Assembly (NCBI RefSeq): GCF_014905175.1
Contig: NC_057790.1
Span: 26,066,469 to 26,130,468 of the forward strand
Source: Aphidius gifuensis
Taxonomy: Eukaryota; Arthropoda; Insecta; Hymenoptera; Braconidae
Length of the DNA: 64,000 bases
Reading direction: 5' to 3'
Shown: positions 53,575 to 63,778 of the stretch, piece after piece
Layout of the letters: each line of letters starts with the position of its first letter
How positions within the stretch are numbered: the first letter of the stretch is position 1
Made by a program: the position numbers and the translations under genes
Notes under the pieces: generated by a model
Databases searched by the model: none
The model's input: the letters and a program-made list of their open reading frames with translations, nothing else
What the model was told of the DNA's origin: nothing

Positions 53575-54879
53575 TGTTGCAACACCTGAAACCACTCCTC
53601 TTTCAGAATCAACAGAAGAAGGTATACAGTAAAATTTATAATAACAAAAGTACTAGAACAAGAAAAAAATATTCATTCTAAATAAAAATCAACTCAAAAA
53701 TGTAACATATTTTTTTTTCATGAAATTAATGTAAATCAATTATCAAATTATAATTTTTTACTTAATTTTTGTTTTTTTTTAAAAACAGGAATTACTGTCA
53801 AACGAATTCGAATACTTTTTAACACTACTCTTATCATGAAAAAAAAAATTGAGTTATAAGTATGCAACAAGTTAATTAAGATTGAATAAAATGGTGATGG
53901 TTAAAATTATTTTTAAGTTGAAAATGAAATTCTCACAAGTTAATTGATTAAAAATTACAATAATTGACTTGTGTAAAAATAATGGTGGTTAAAGCTTCTT
54001 TTAAGTTGGGAAAATTATTGTTTGTTAAATCTATATAAATATCAATAAAAAAATTATACATATTGTGTTTTTAATGATTAATTATTACTCTAAAATTTTT
54101 TTTTTATTTTTATATTTACTTTATTGTTTATGTTGAATTTTAAAATTGTACTTAGAAAATTTTGTTACTTATAATTATATTGATAGTAATCATAGTAAAA
54201 AAAACAGAAAAAGCAAGTTGCTGTTAATATTTTTAATCGATAATATTAGTTTGGTTTTTACCGACAAATGTTTTCTAATTTTGTCTTATATTTCTAAGTT
54301 ACTTTTGTCAAATCAAATTTATTTTTATCCATTAGAAATTAACTTTCAATCATAAGTTAGTTTATTTTAAAATATTGTAATAAATGATCACTTGTCAATC
54401 AACAAATTCAATATATAATCAAATATTTCCATCAAATTTGGCAACAAACATTTTTTTTAATAAAAAAAAAATTACGTTAAATAATTTTAATTAGTTAATA
54501 ATTTTTACAAATAAATTGAGCACCATATTTTTTTATTTTTTTAATATAAATTATTAAAATATGAAAAAAATAAAAATCATGTTATTAGAATATAATAACG
54601 TTAATATTATTTTAAACAAAAATTATGATTATTATTTTTTTCTTTACCAGATAGCTTTTAGTTGAATAGATAAAAATATATTTTTTGACAAAAAAGAATG
54701 TTTTATCTAATGAACATGAAAAGATAAGATGTCGTTTTTTTCTAACGCATGCGTCCATTATCAAATCATTTCGTCACCTGAACTGTCGAAATATATAATA
54801 AATTTTCATTTCATAATTAGTTTGTTGCCGAGGTGGTAGTTGTGACGACCAAGTTTCACTCGTTTGCGGTTCGACCAAG
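53575..54879. other. 3' flank of gene D and class II promoter of gene E
   Basis: It starts with the out-of-frame remainder of the linker exon and its donor (gtatac at about 53622). Shared 3' UTR and spacer sequence follows, then the class II promoter with the palindrome ACGCATGCGT (54745-54754) and TATATAA (54792-54798). Confidence 0.6.
53935..53972 (+). other. Conserved 3' UTR stem-loop, gene D
   Basis: The same arms as in genes A to C, with a changed loop. Confidence 0.5.
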
Positions 54880-57800
54880 ATGAAGACATCAAAAGCAATA
54901 GTAATCGGGGGGGTGGTGGCAGCAATAGTGCTTATCATTATCGCAGTAAGTCAAAATTATTTAATAGTTTAATAATTATACTTAGTATTATTTTCACGCA
55001 AATAAATAATATACATATATTTTTTATTTAACAATTCAAACAAAAATATAATGACCACCGTTCAATGCCAACGAAATAATTTTCACGTGTTCAATGAGAA
55101 TTAGTCTAAAATATATAATTCAATATATTCTATGTGATTCAAAAAATAAAATTAATTTTTTTGTTCGTATATATAAATTTTATACACAAATATATACTTA
55201 AAAATGTATTGTAAATTATATTTTCAATGAAAACGTGGCGTATATTTTGATGACGTGAGCAGTCGGTTCCTAAATTAATGGCTCTCAATTATGAATCATC
55301 AATTTAAAAAAAAAAAAAAAAAAAAAACTACTCGAGTCATTTATGCCACGTATATCAGATAACAGAAAATTCAACAAATAAAAATATTTAAAAGTATTTT
55401 CTTACATCTTTTTTTTTTTTTTAAATAATATTGATTAAAAAATGATGCTTATTAAAATATTTATTATAGAAATTTTTTTTTTTTTTAAATAATAAATAAA
55501 TAAATAAATAGTTTATGATCATTAATTTTTTTTACGTTCTGACAAGAAAAAAAATCATAAATGAAATAATTCGTGAAAATTGTGCCCATAATTAGAATAT
55601 AATTAACCAATCGACAAGTTTGAATACATTGAATTTTAATTATGGTCTTATTATTAAATGCGATAATTCATATTTGAAATATTCATCCTAAAATATATTT
55701 TTAATGAAAACGTGGCGTATTTTAATGACGTGAGCAGTCGTTTTGTCAACTAATGACTCTCAATGATGAATCATCAATTTAAAAAAAAAAAAAAAAAAAA
55801 CCGCTCGAGTCATTGATGCCACGTATATCAGATAATAGAAAATTCAACAATTAAAATATTTAAAAGTATTTTCTTACATCTTTTTTTTTTTAATTATAAA
55901 TAAATAAATATATCGTTTATGATGATTAATTTTTTAAATTTAATTTTACGATTTGACATAGAAAAAAAAAAAAATTCATGAATAAAATAATTCGTGAACA
56001 TTGTGCCCATAGTAATTAGAATATTATAGAAGAAACCAATCAACAAATTTAAATGCGTTGATTTTTAATTGGGGTCCCATATTTATATTTTCTTACATTT
56101 CTTAATTTTTTTAAAAATAATATTAATGATAATTTTAAAGAATTTTTATTATTAAAATGTTTATTATAGAAAATTTTTATGTTTAAAAATAATAAACAAA
56201 TAAATAAGTATATCGATGTTGAGAGCTATGATAATTTATTTTTTCGATGTAATTTTTTTAACATTTGTCATAAAAAAAATATATATATAATTTATAAAAG
56301 TTGTGCCTAGAATTAAAATATTCAAAATTTATTTTAAAAGAAACAATTGACAAATTGGAATGCACTAATTTTTAAAATATATAACTTATGATGATTTCAG
56401 GGATCGTGGAAGCTGATAATGACCCCAAGTGAGTTTAAAATTTTGTCGCAATTATAAATAATATGAAGACAAGTATATACTCTAAAAAATAAGATAAATA
56501 ATTTTTCATCTTTTTTATAATTTATAGTATTAACAAACGTATTTGAGAGAAAAAAAAAAAAATATTGATAATAATTAATATTTTTTTTTTTTTGAATTAT
56601 TATTAAAAAAAAAAACAGGTATAAAAATACTATTATACTAAATTTATTAAAATTAAATTTCATTAATTTGTTCTTTATAACTTTAATCAATCTATACTGT
56701 CTCGTAATTTAATTTGACAAAAATTTTATTTGTTACAAATTTGTCAGAAAAACCAAGAGGAAGTACTGTATATTTCACGTGTAATTTATAATAATAATAG
56801 TATACTGAAACAAAAAAAATAAGAAGAAAAAATACCAGCCTATGATAAGCTATTAATTATTTTTTTTTCTATTTAATTTAACCATTATTTTTATTAGATG
56901 TTGATGAAGGTCCATCTGTCGAAAATCCTATTTTTCTGTATCCTCGGAATTTGTCAACAACAGGTAAAGTGTTATATCAATTTTTGTCGACAAAAAATCT
57001 TTAAATTATATTTTTAAAATGTCGATTTTATATAAATCATTCAGAAATAAATAACATTTTGATATTAATAAATTTTTATTTATATTTCAGAGCTGTCAAG
57101 AAATTCTACAAAGTTTTTTGTAGTCTTAGATTCGTATAAAATTTTTGCACGACCATATTTTGCAACAAATGAAACATTAACCGAAATTGAAATAACTAAC
57201 TCTTCAGATTTTTCTTCAAATTCTACAAAGCAATTTTACAATAAAGGATTTACTTCGGATTGCTCAAATAAGAGAATTTATATTCTGAAAAAATTAAATT
57301 CAACTCAATGTAACAGTTTTTAAAATTTAATTAAAAATCTTTTTAATTTAATTCAACTACAAATTATTTATCAAATATATTTTTTTAGCTTCTGAACAAG
57401 TACTGGATGTAATTCAATATGATGACAATAACAAATTTCGAAGAATTGAAAGAGTTCTCAATATGTTTAATGATGCAAGATCAATAGCATCTGATTGGAC
57501 AACAGGAAATATTTATTGGATTGAAAGAGATGAATATTATAAATTTTCAATAAAAGTTACAAATAAATCATTTGGCAAACCAGAATATGTTGTTCAACCT
57601 ACATTGGGTTCTATATTATTCATAGGTGACATTCAAGTTTATCCAAAGAAAAAGTAAGCAAACAAAATACAAATATTATGTAATTCATTTATAAAACTTT
57701 TATTTATTTAATTTTTTTTTTTTTTTTTTTCCAGGGAAATATTTTTTATTCAAGGCTCTGATATTTGGTACACTTCTACTTCAAGTAACAGTACTCCAAA

Positions 57801-58491
57801 GCAACTATTCTCTAAACCTCATCCAAGGATCCGTAATTTGGTCATTGATTATGAGCTTAATAAATTATGTTTTTTTTTTGGCAATAACTGGAGTAAGTTT
57901 TTATTCTTCATGAATCATAACACATAATTAACAATTAAATAATAAAATTCCTAAATTCTTAATTTTCACATATTTAGAATGTGTTGATATTGCCGATTCT
58001 ACTAGACCAATAAATGCAACCTTCTACCCTTTCCAAGAAAGTTCTTTAAGTGCTGCTAATTTTGCAGTAGCTGATAATGCATTCTATTGGATTACATACG
58101 ACAATCTAATTTCGTAAGTGATTATCATTTCATTCTATTAAATAAATTTATTGCTATTGTGTGTTTAATTATGAAAAATATTACTTTTTTTTCGACCACC
58201 AAGCTATAGGAACAGTGTCAATGGTACAACTAATGAAATAGCAAGTACTTCAGGATATACAAATTTCATATTATCTTTTTTTTCTTCAAATTGTTCATGT
58301 AAGCAAATTTTTTTTCTGAGATTAATTTTAATTTATTATCAATAACAAGTTCATTAGTGTTAATTCCAATAACACAACTATTTTATTATTCCAATCTATA
58401 ATAAGTAATAACTTTTTTTTCAATTGCAGGTGAACTAAATGGCAATGCAACTGCCAATGAAACTCCGACCATTCTTTCTTCAAGGAAATAG
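54880..58491 (+). CDS. Gene E: secreted one-module YWTD-propeller-like protein (364 aa)
   Basis: Nine exons: 54880-54945, 56401-56428, 56898-56963, 57091-57309, 57389-57653, 57735-57892, 57978-58113, 58204-58298 and 58430-58491. The class II leader resembles that of gene C, the linker is short, and one module spans about 54-344 (AxPYFATNE start, DCSNKRIYIL, SDWTTGNIYWIE, IDYELNKLCF, CxC end). Intron 1 is long and holds two copies of an element also found in gene C. In exon 8 the usual TTTTTTCAG acceptor has decayed to TTTTTTTCGACC. The frame is kept by an AG 12 bases further on, shortening the exon by three codons. The last exon is a linker exon ended by TAG, whereas the equivalent exon of gene C continues to a second module. 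Confidence 0.75.
55226..55410 (+). repeat. Intron-1 element, gene E copy 1
   Basis: Contains aaaacgtggcgtat, TGATGACGTGAGCAGTCG, an A-run, then CTCGAGTCATTTATGCCACG. About 85-90 per cent like the copy at 55702 by eye. Confidence 0.7.
55702..55880 (+). repeat. Intron-1 element, gene E copy 2
   Basis: Tandem copy, about 475 bp downstream of the first, with the same TGACGTGAGCAGTCG and GCCACGTATATCAGATAA words. Confidence 0.7.
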
Positions 58492-60017
58492 AAGAAGGTA
58501 CGTTGTGATCAATTTTAATTAATTTACTATCTCTTAATTTAATTTGATTACAATTTTATTTTTTACAGCACCAAAAATCAGTCTACCTTTAAAATCCACA
58601 GAAAAAGGGACTGTATAATTTATGCTGATTAAAGATTAATAATAATCATTGTTATTGTATCAAAAACATATTAAGCAGAGAAAAAAAAAAATTATATTGA
58701 TCCTAATGCATACTTTGTTTTTGAAAAATTACTTTTTTTTTCAATGACGTTAATGTAAATCTATTATCAAAATATAATCTTTTTCTTGACAAAAGAGTAT
58801 AGTAATTGTTTTGAAAAGCATATTGAGCAGAAAAAAAAATAAAATATTGATCCATACACTTTTAAACAATTTTAAACATTTTTATAATCAATATGTTGGT
58901 ATTCTCGGTTTTTGAAAAAATTACTTATTTTTTCCATGACATTAATTTAAATTTATTATCAAATTATAATTATCTACTCAATTTTTATTCATTTTCTTTT
59001 TAACACGAATCACTGTCAAATAAAAATAAATTTGTTTGAAACACTATACTCTTAATTCAACGTAATTTTTTTTTTTTTTTTTTAAATTAATTTTATTGTT
59101 CTTTTAAATTTTTAAAGTAAAATATCAAAATATAAATTAACTTCTACTTTTTAAAATTCAATACACATGGTTTTTTAAATGTTTAAAAAATAATTTTTTT
59201 TAAATTTTTTTTCAACTTCAATTTATAATATTTATATTGTATTTAAAAATTAAATTTTTTGAAAATTTTTTGTATTCATACGAAGTTGTTAAATTGATGT
59301 TGTAATAAAAACATAAAAAATAAAAAAAACATTATTATCTTAGTTTTTTTTTAAATTATTTTACTGATTTTCCAAAAACATCAATATGATGGATCTGGAG
59401 ATGAAATGGCTCGTGAAGAAATGGAAAAATATTCATAATACGTGCTTTTCTATCTGGATTTTTTAAAAGTGTGGGTTTTCACACACATACGTAATTCTGC
59501 GTAGTTTAAAGTTTTTATTTAAAACCCCAACTTCTGCGCAGCTGCAAATGGCTGCAACGAAATGCACAAATTGACGACCACATTAATTTTATCACATTTG
59601 GATAGTTCAAAAATCGTCAAATTACCAATCGGCCATCACTAATCAATGCTTATTTTTGGTATAAAATATAATAATTGCAGTCAAAACATGCTCGTCCACT
59701 TTGGTACCACGTTGTAAATATTTAAACAACAATCAGAATAATCAGGCACGATGCCAAGATATCTTTAGTTATAATTCTCGACTCTCGACTTGCATGAGCT
59801 TGCAAGCGTACTAGTTTGCTTTTTTTTTTAATACCACGTGGACCTGCACTCCATCATTCGCATTGATTACGTTTAATGATGTTTACTAAAAAACAGAGAG
59901 CTTAAAAATATTGTTAAAAACCTTATGATCTTTTTTAAATATAATAATATATATAACGTATATTGAAAATAAAAAAATATTTTATTTTATAAATATTACA
60001 TTTTAATTTTATCAAAT
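58492..60017. other. Spacer between gene E and the second F-box gene
   Basis: Contains decayed linker-like and 3' flank sequence of the array (58560-59000), then a more GC-balanced tract at 59460-59880 with no supported ORF. Near 59680 the words GCAGTCAAAACATGCTCGT match the first intron of the F-box/LRR genes, suggesting a further degraded F-box fragment. Confidence 0.5.
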
Positions 60018-61373
60018 ATGGCTGAGCTCGGAATACTGAGTGAATCAGAGTTTAACAAAATTTTTACGACAACAAATTATGAGGATGTGACATCTTCCTC
60101 TGACGAAAAAAATAATAAGGTCAGTCCAAAACATCTGCAGTGGTCAACGTGTTTGTAAATTAAATATTATATTATTTTTATTGAACATAAATATTGATTA
60201 TTTTTTTTAGATCAATTATCATGATGATGATGACATAGAGTTGGAAAAAATCTCAGTAAAAAGACATAAGAGTGCAGATGAGATTTCGACACGTTTATTT
60301 AATAAAAAGAGTGATGAGGTTAGTCTAAAATATAACTGCAGTCAACACATGCTCGTAGATTAAATGTTGTATTATTGTTATTATAAATATATTATTTATT
60401 CTTTTTAGATATATGATCATAGTGATAATCATTCCTATGCCAAAAATATAATGATTGACTGTGTTAATGATGATTGCCTAGCTGTAATATTTATGTATTT
60501 GCCAATATGTGAAAGACCAAAAGTAGCATTAGGTATGATAATTATAACATATAAATTATTTAGTTATAGTAATTCAATTATATATTTGTAATTAATTTAT
60601 TATTTTAGTATGCAAAAAATGGAAAAGAGCCCTTGATGATTCTTGGTTTAAAGTCAAAAAAATTGAATTAACTCAACAGCGACCTGATGAGTTTCTAAAT
60701 GATTTGACAAAATATCTAACATTTGATGAAGGGTACAGTATTTTAAAGTCACTGCTCAATAAATGTGGTCGTTTTTTAACACAATTAGACTTGACAGCTT
60801 ATCATGATAGTATTATAGTGCCAATTATTAATGATTATTGTCCTAAACTTGTAAAACTTTGCTTGAGACTCACCTTTTTTGACAGCAAAGATTTAAATGA
60901 TGCATTTACGCATCTATCTAAACTAAAATCATTAACAATTATATTTCATAATATGAAGTATTTCCCATCTTTCTGTCTTGTTGCTTTATTCAATTCATTG
61001 AGAAACGTTGCTAATACATTGACTCATCTAAGTCTGACGAATTGGGTTAATGATGTAAAAGACTGCCCTGATTTTACAGAACTAATCAATGATGTAAGTT
61101 ACAACTTGATACTTATTACAAAATAAAAAAAAATCAAAAGTATTCTTTTGATTCTTCACATATTTATAATATATATAATTTCTTTTGCAGGTGATTTATG
61201 ACTTAACGGCCCTGAAAAGTTTGGAAGTCACTGGATTACGAATTTTTGTTGATTCATTAAATTATTTTCAATCAGGTCCGTTAATAAATATCACGTCATT
61301 GATAATGATGGGATGCCAAACTCAGGATGAGACTTTGTATACTACCGCTTATGACAGATTAAAACATAATTAA
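60018..61373 (+). CDS. F-box/LRR protein, copy 2, truncated (333 aa)
   Basis: Five exons join in frame: 60018-60119, 60211-60318, 60409-60532, 60609-61093 and 61191-61373. An acidic N-terminus is followed by an F-box at about 89-133 (VNDDCLAVIFMYLPICERPK, then VCKKWKRALDDSW) and leucine-rich repeats (FLTQLDLTAYHDS, LKSLTIIFHN, TLTHLSLTNW, LKSLEVTGL). It parallels copy 1 up to its DNTLYSIANTFKNLKF region, where it reads TQDETLYTTAYDRLKHN and stops. Copy 1 has about 145 more residues of LRR and tail. An SCF-adaptor role is plausible only if the shortened LRR still folds; it may be a decaying gene. Confidence 0.7.
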
Positions 61374-61736
61374 CTTACGGTTACCATACAGTACAATTAC
61401 TGATAAATCAGTCATAAAAGTTCTTGAAAATTCACCAAAGATGGCCGAGCTGGATGTTGCCGGCACATATGTGACTGCTGAATTAGTAAAAGTAACAGCA
61501 GTAATATCAAGAAATCGAAAACAACGTTTTCTTCTGCGAACATCTTCTGCGTTTCATCTACACCAGACAAACAACAATATGAATTGCCATATTTAGAAAT
61601 TCATATACCTGATACCATTATAGACGTTGTACTTATAAGTATATTATATCACGAAGCCTCTATGTTGATTAGTTCACCAGTTATGGGACTTATTTCATTT
61701 GTCGTTAGTGAATTCAATACCGAAAAAAATTAAATT
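61374..61736 (+). pseudogene. Out-of-frame 3' remnant of F-box/LRR copy 2
   Basis: After the stop at 61371-61373, a different frame from about 61403 encodes the counterpart of copy 1's ITDESILTVLENSPKMDTLD segment and runs to a TAG near 61596. About 40 codons of the copy 1 LRR are missing at the junction, so an internal deletion with frameshift explains the early stop. Confidence 0.75.
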
Positions 61737-62150
61737 TGCTATCATAATTTTTCCATATATCATTGAAATTTTAATATTAAATATTTTTTCGTTTGATAAA
61801 TAATGATAATTTTAATATTTATTTAATTTTTTTCATTTGATTAAATTATTATTTATACACAGATCAAATATTTTTTAGTCATTATTATTAATATTCATTT
61901 ACTTACATTAAATTATTATTCAATTTAATTTACGTATTTTATAAATAGATTTCTTTATTATATCGGTTTTCTAAATTATTTTACTGATTTTTAAAAAACA
62001 TAAAAATTATTTATTTAATTTTAAAATAAAAAAATTATTATTATCTTTTTAGAGTTGAATAAAAAGAAAAACAATTTGAACAATAATTTTAAGTGGCATA
62101 CATAAAAAATTCAAGGCACATTTATCATGATTTAATAGCGACCTATTAAA
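61737..62150. other. AT-rich spacer
   Basis: 3' flank of the F-box remnant. Nothing coding or repeated was recognised except the word CACATTTATCATGATTT near 62117, which recurs near 63162. Confidence 0.5.
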
Positions 62151-62262
62151 TGACTTTAATTGCCACGTGATTAGACGGATTGCAATCGTATAAATACCGA
62201 TAGAATTTTCATGATAACATTAGTACAAAATCATTTCTTTTCGCCAAACAAAGATTAAATTC
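62150..62262 (+). promoter_or_regulatory. Promoter and non-coding first exon of the knottin gene
   Basis: TATAAAT at 62189-62195, with CACGTG (E-box) at 62164-62169. The first exon probably starts near 62220 and ends at the donor after 62262 (attc|gtaagt). The acceptor (ttcaattaaag) lies just before 62402. The same block recurs at 63779. Confidence 0.65.
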
Positions 62263-62412
62263 GTAAGTATATATTATAGTATATAATAAATAAATAATTA
62301 TAATTTTTTTTTTTTTAAGAGCACTTGTTTTATTTATTTAAATAATTTAATTATTTTATTAAATTATTTTATTATTAAATTTAATAAAATTTCAATTAAA
62401 GATTATCAAAAA

Positions 62413-62583
62413 ATGAAGTTGAATTTTATTATCATGGCTGTTATTGTTGTTTTCACAATGATGTTTGTGGGTGAATCGCATGCGCAAAGATGTCTTTCAA
62501 ATGGAAGTCATTGTCGAGAAGATAGCGAGTGCTGCAGGGGTAGATGTATTACCGGGTATTTTGGCCTACCCGTTTGTGTTTGA
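62413..62583 (+). CDS. Small secreted cystine-knot (knottin) peptide, 56 aa
   Basis: A single coding exon. The first 24 residues form a typical signal peptide (Lys-containing start, Ile/Val/Phe core, small residues before the predicted cut). The mature part is about 32 residues with six cysteines spaced C-x6-C-x5-C-C-x3-C-x9-C, the inhibitor cystine knot framework. It is basic in the second half. Known: this framework occurs in arthropod venom peptides but also in antimicrobial, protease-inhibitor and signalling peptides. The spacing alone does not give a target. There is no separate propeptide. A TATA promoter and a 5' UTR intron precede it, and a duplicate of that promoter follows 1.6 kb downstream. 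Not in the usual gene-size range, so easily missed. Confidence 0.8.
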   Translation: MKLNFIIMAVIVVFTMMFVGESHAQRCLSNGSHCREDSECCRGRCITGYFGLPVCV

Positions 62584-63778
62584 CAAAATAATAAAATTGA
62601 AATAAATATTTGAAAAAAAAAAAAAAACGTACATTAATTCTTTTTATACCTACTATCACTAATTTTTTTTATATACATTACATATATCAATTTTTTTTTT
62701 AAGTACTTATTCTCTTGTTAAAATCGATATTATTTTAAAAGTCGTCATCTATACTTTTCCATCGATTACAATCAATTTCAATTATCTTTTTTTTTTTATT
62801 GCTAATCAGCTGCCTTATTTATTAATTTATTTTCCTTTCAAGGATTTTATTTGTGAGCTCTGTGTCGCTATAAAATAGCTATTATTTTTTTATTCAACAT
62901 TAATATTGCTGCGTTTTTTGTTCATTATTTAACATGAATTATTTTTACCACTTCCCAGGTAGAAAATAATGTCAATTTGACTTCAGAGAGGTTGACATTA
63001 TTTTCTGCCTGGGTTCTAATTATAATATAGCGATCATTTAATAATTCATTTAATATCATTTGTGAAAATTCACGGTATTATTTCTAAACATTTACCTTGT
63101 GATATTATAATTTTATTGTGCTTTGGTCTAATTGTTGAACTCAGGAATTTATTTAAGGTACATTTATCATGATTTTGTTCGTTCTCTATAATTATTTAAA
63201 TATTTTGTAAAAATAAAATAAAAAAACTTACATAAACAATTGAAAGAAAGAAGGATAATATTTTATGGATTAATCCTATTTGTATGCTAAAATTTCGAAT
63301 CCTAAATTCTCATTTCTCATACGTAATACGTCACTGTAAAAAACAAACAACATGAATATATTTTTAAAAATTAAATAAATAAATAAACTAGGATTAAAAT
63401 TTTTTAAAACATTGATGTTTAAAATAGGCATTGATATGCAGAATGAGCTTATTTTTAATTTTTTTTTTTTTAACAAATAATTAGAACGATCTTTAATAAT
63501 TTAAAAATGATAACGAGTCTCTCGAAAATAAGAAAAAAAAAAAATAGAAAATTATTTCCGATAATTCCTCAATACACAGAGTCACAGAACGAGGAAAAAA
63601 TAAAGTAATTATAGATAACAAGCTCACACATTAAAAATAGCAATAAATGAATGGATATTCCCAGGAAAATAAAAAAACATGTATATTAATTTTATTTAAT
63701 CGCAGCTAGATAATTTGTATTTAAAATAACAAATTAACCAAGTTCATAAACAAGGAAATTCTGTATCGTATTTTGCAA
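62584..63778. other. 3' UTR and spacer between knottin copies
   Basis: An AATAAA-type sequence lies soon after the stop (aaataaatatttg near 62600), followed by AT-rich spacer with one small foldback element. The minus-strand open frame at 63276-63476 is low complexity and is not called. Confidence 0.5.
62954..63013. repeat. 60-bp foldback repeat
   Basis: CCCAGGTAGAAAATAATGTC and its inverted copy ending GCCTGGG form 22-bp arms with one mismatch around a 16-bp loop. It resembles the terminal parts of a MITE and is bordered by TT on both sides. Confidence 0.75.

Noticed and set aside
28458..58491. Array considered as yellow/royal-jelly family proteins or as a bracovirus segment
   Set aside because: The repeated xDWTTGxLYW and xNxYYW strands fit YWTD repeats better than the yellow family, and the introns, the single-orientation array and absence of known bracovirus gene families give no support for a viral segment.
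28458..58491. Array considered as a single very long gene
   Set aside because: Each unit has its own TATA-type promoter, ATG leader exon, stop codon and shared 3' UTR block.
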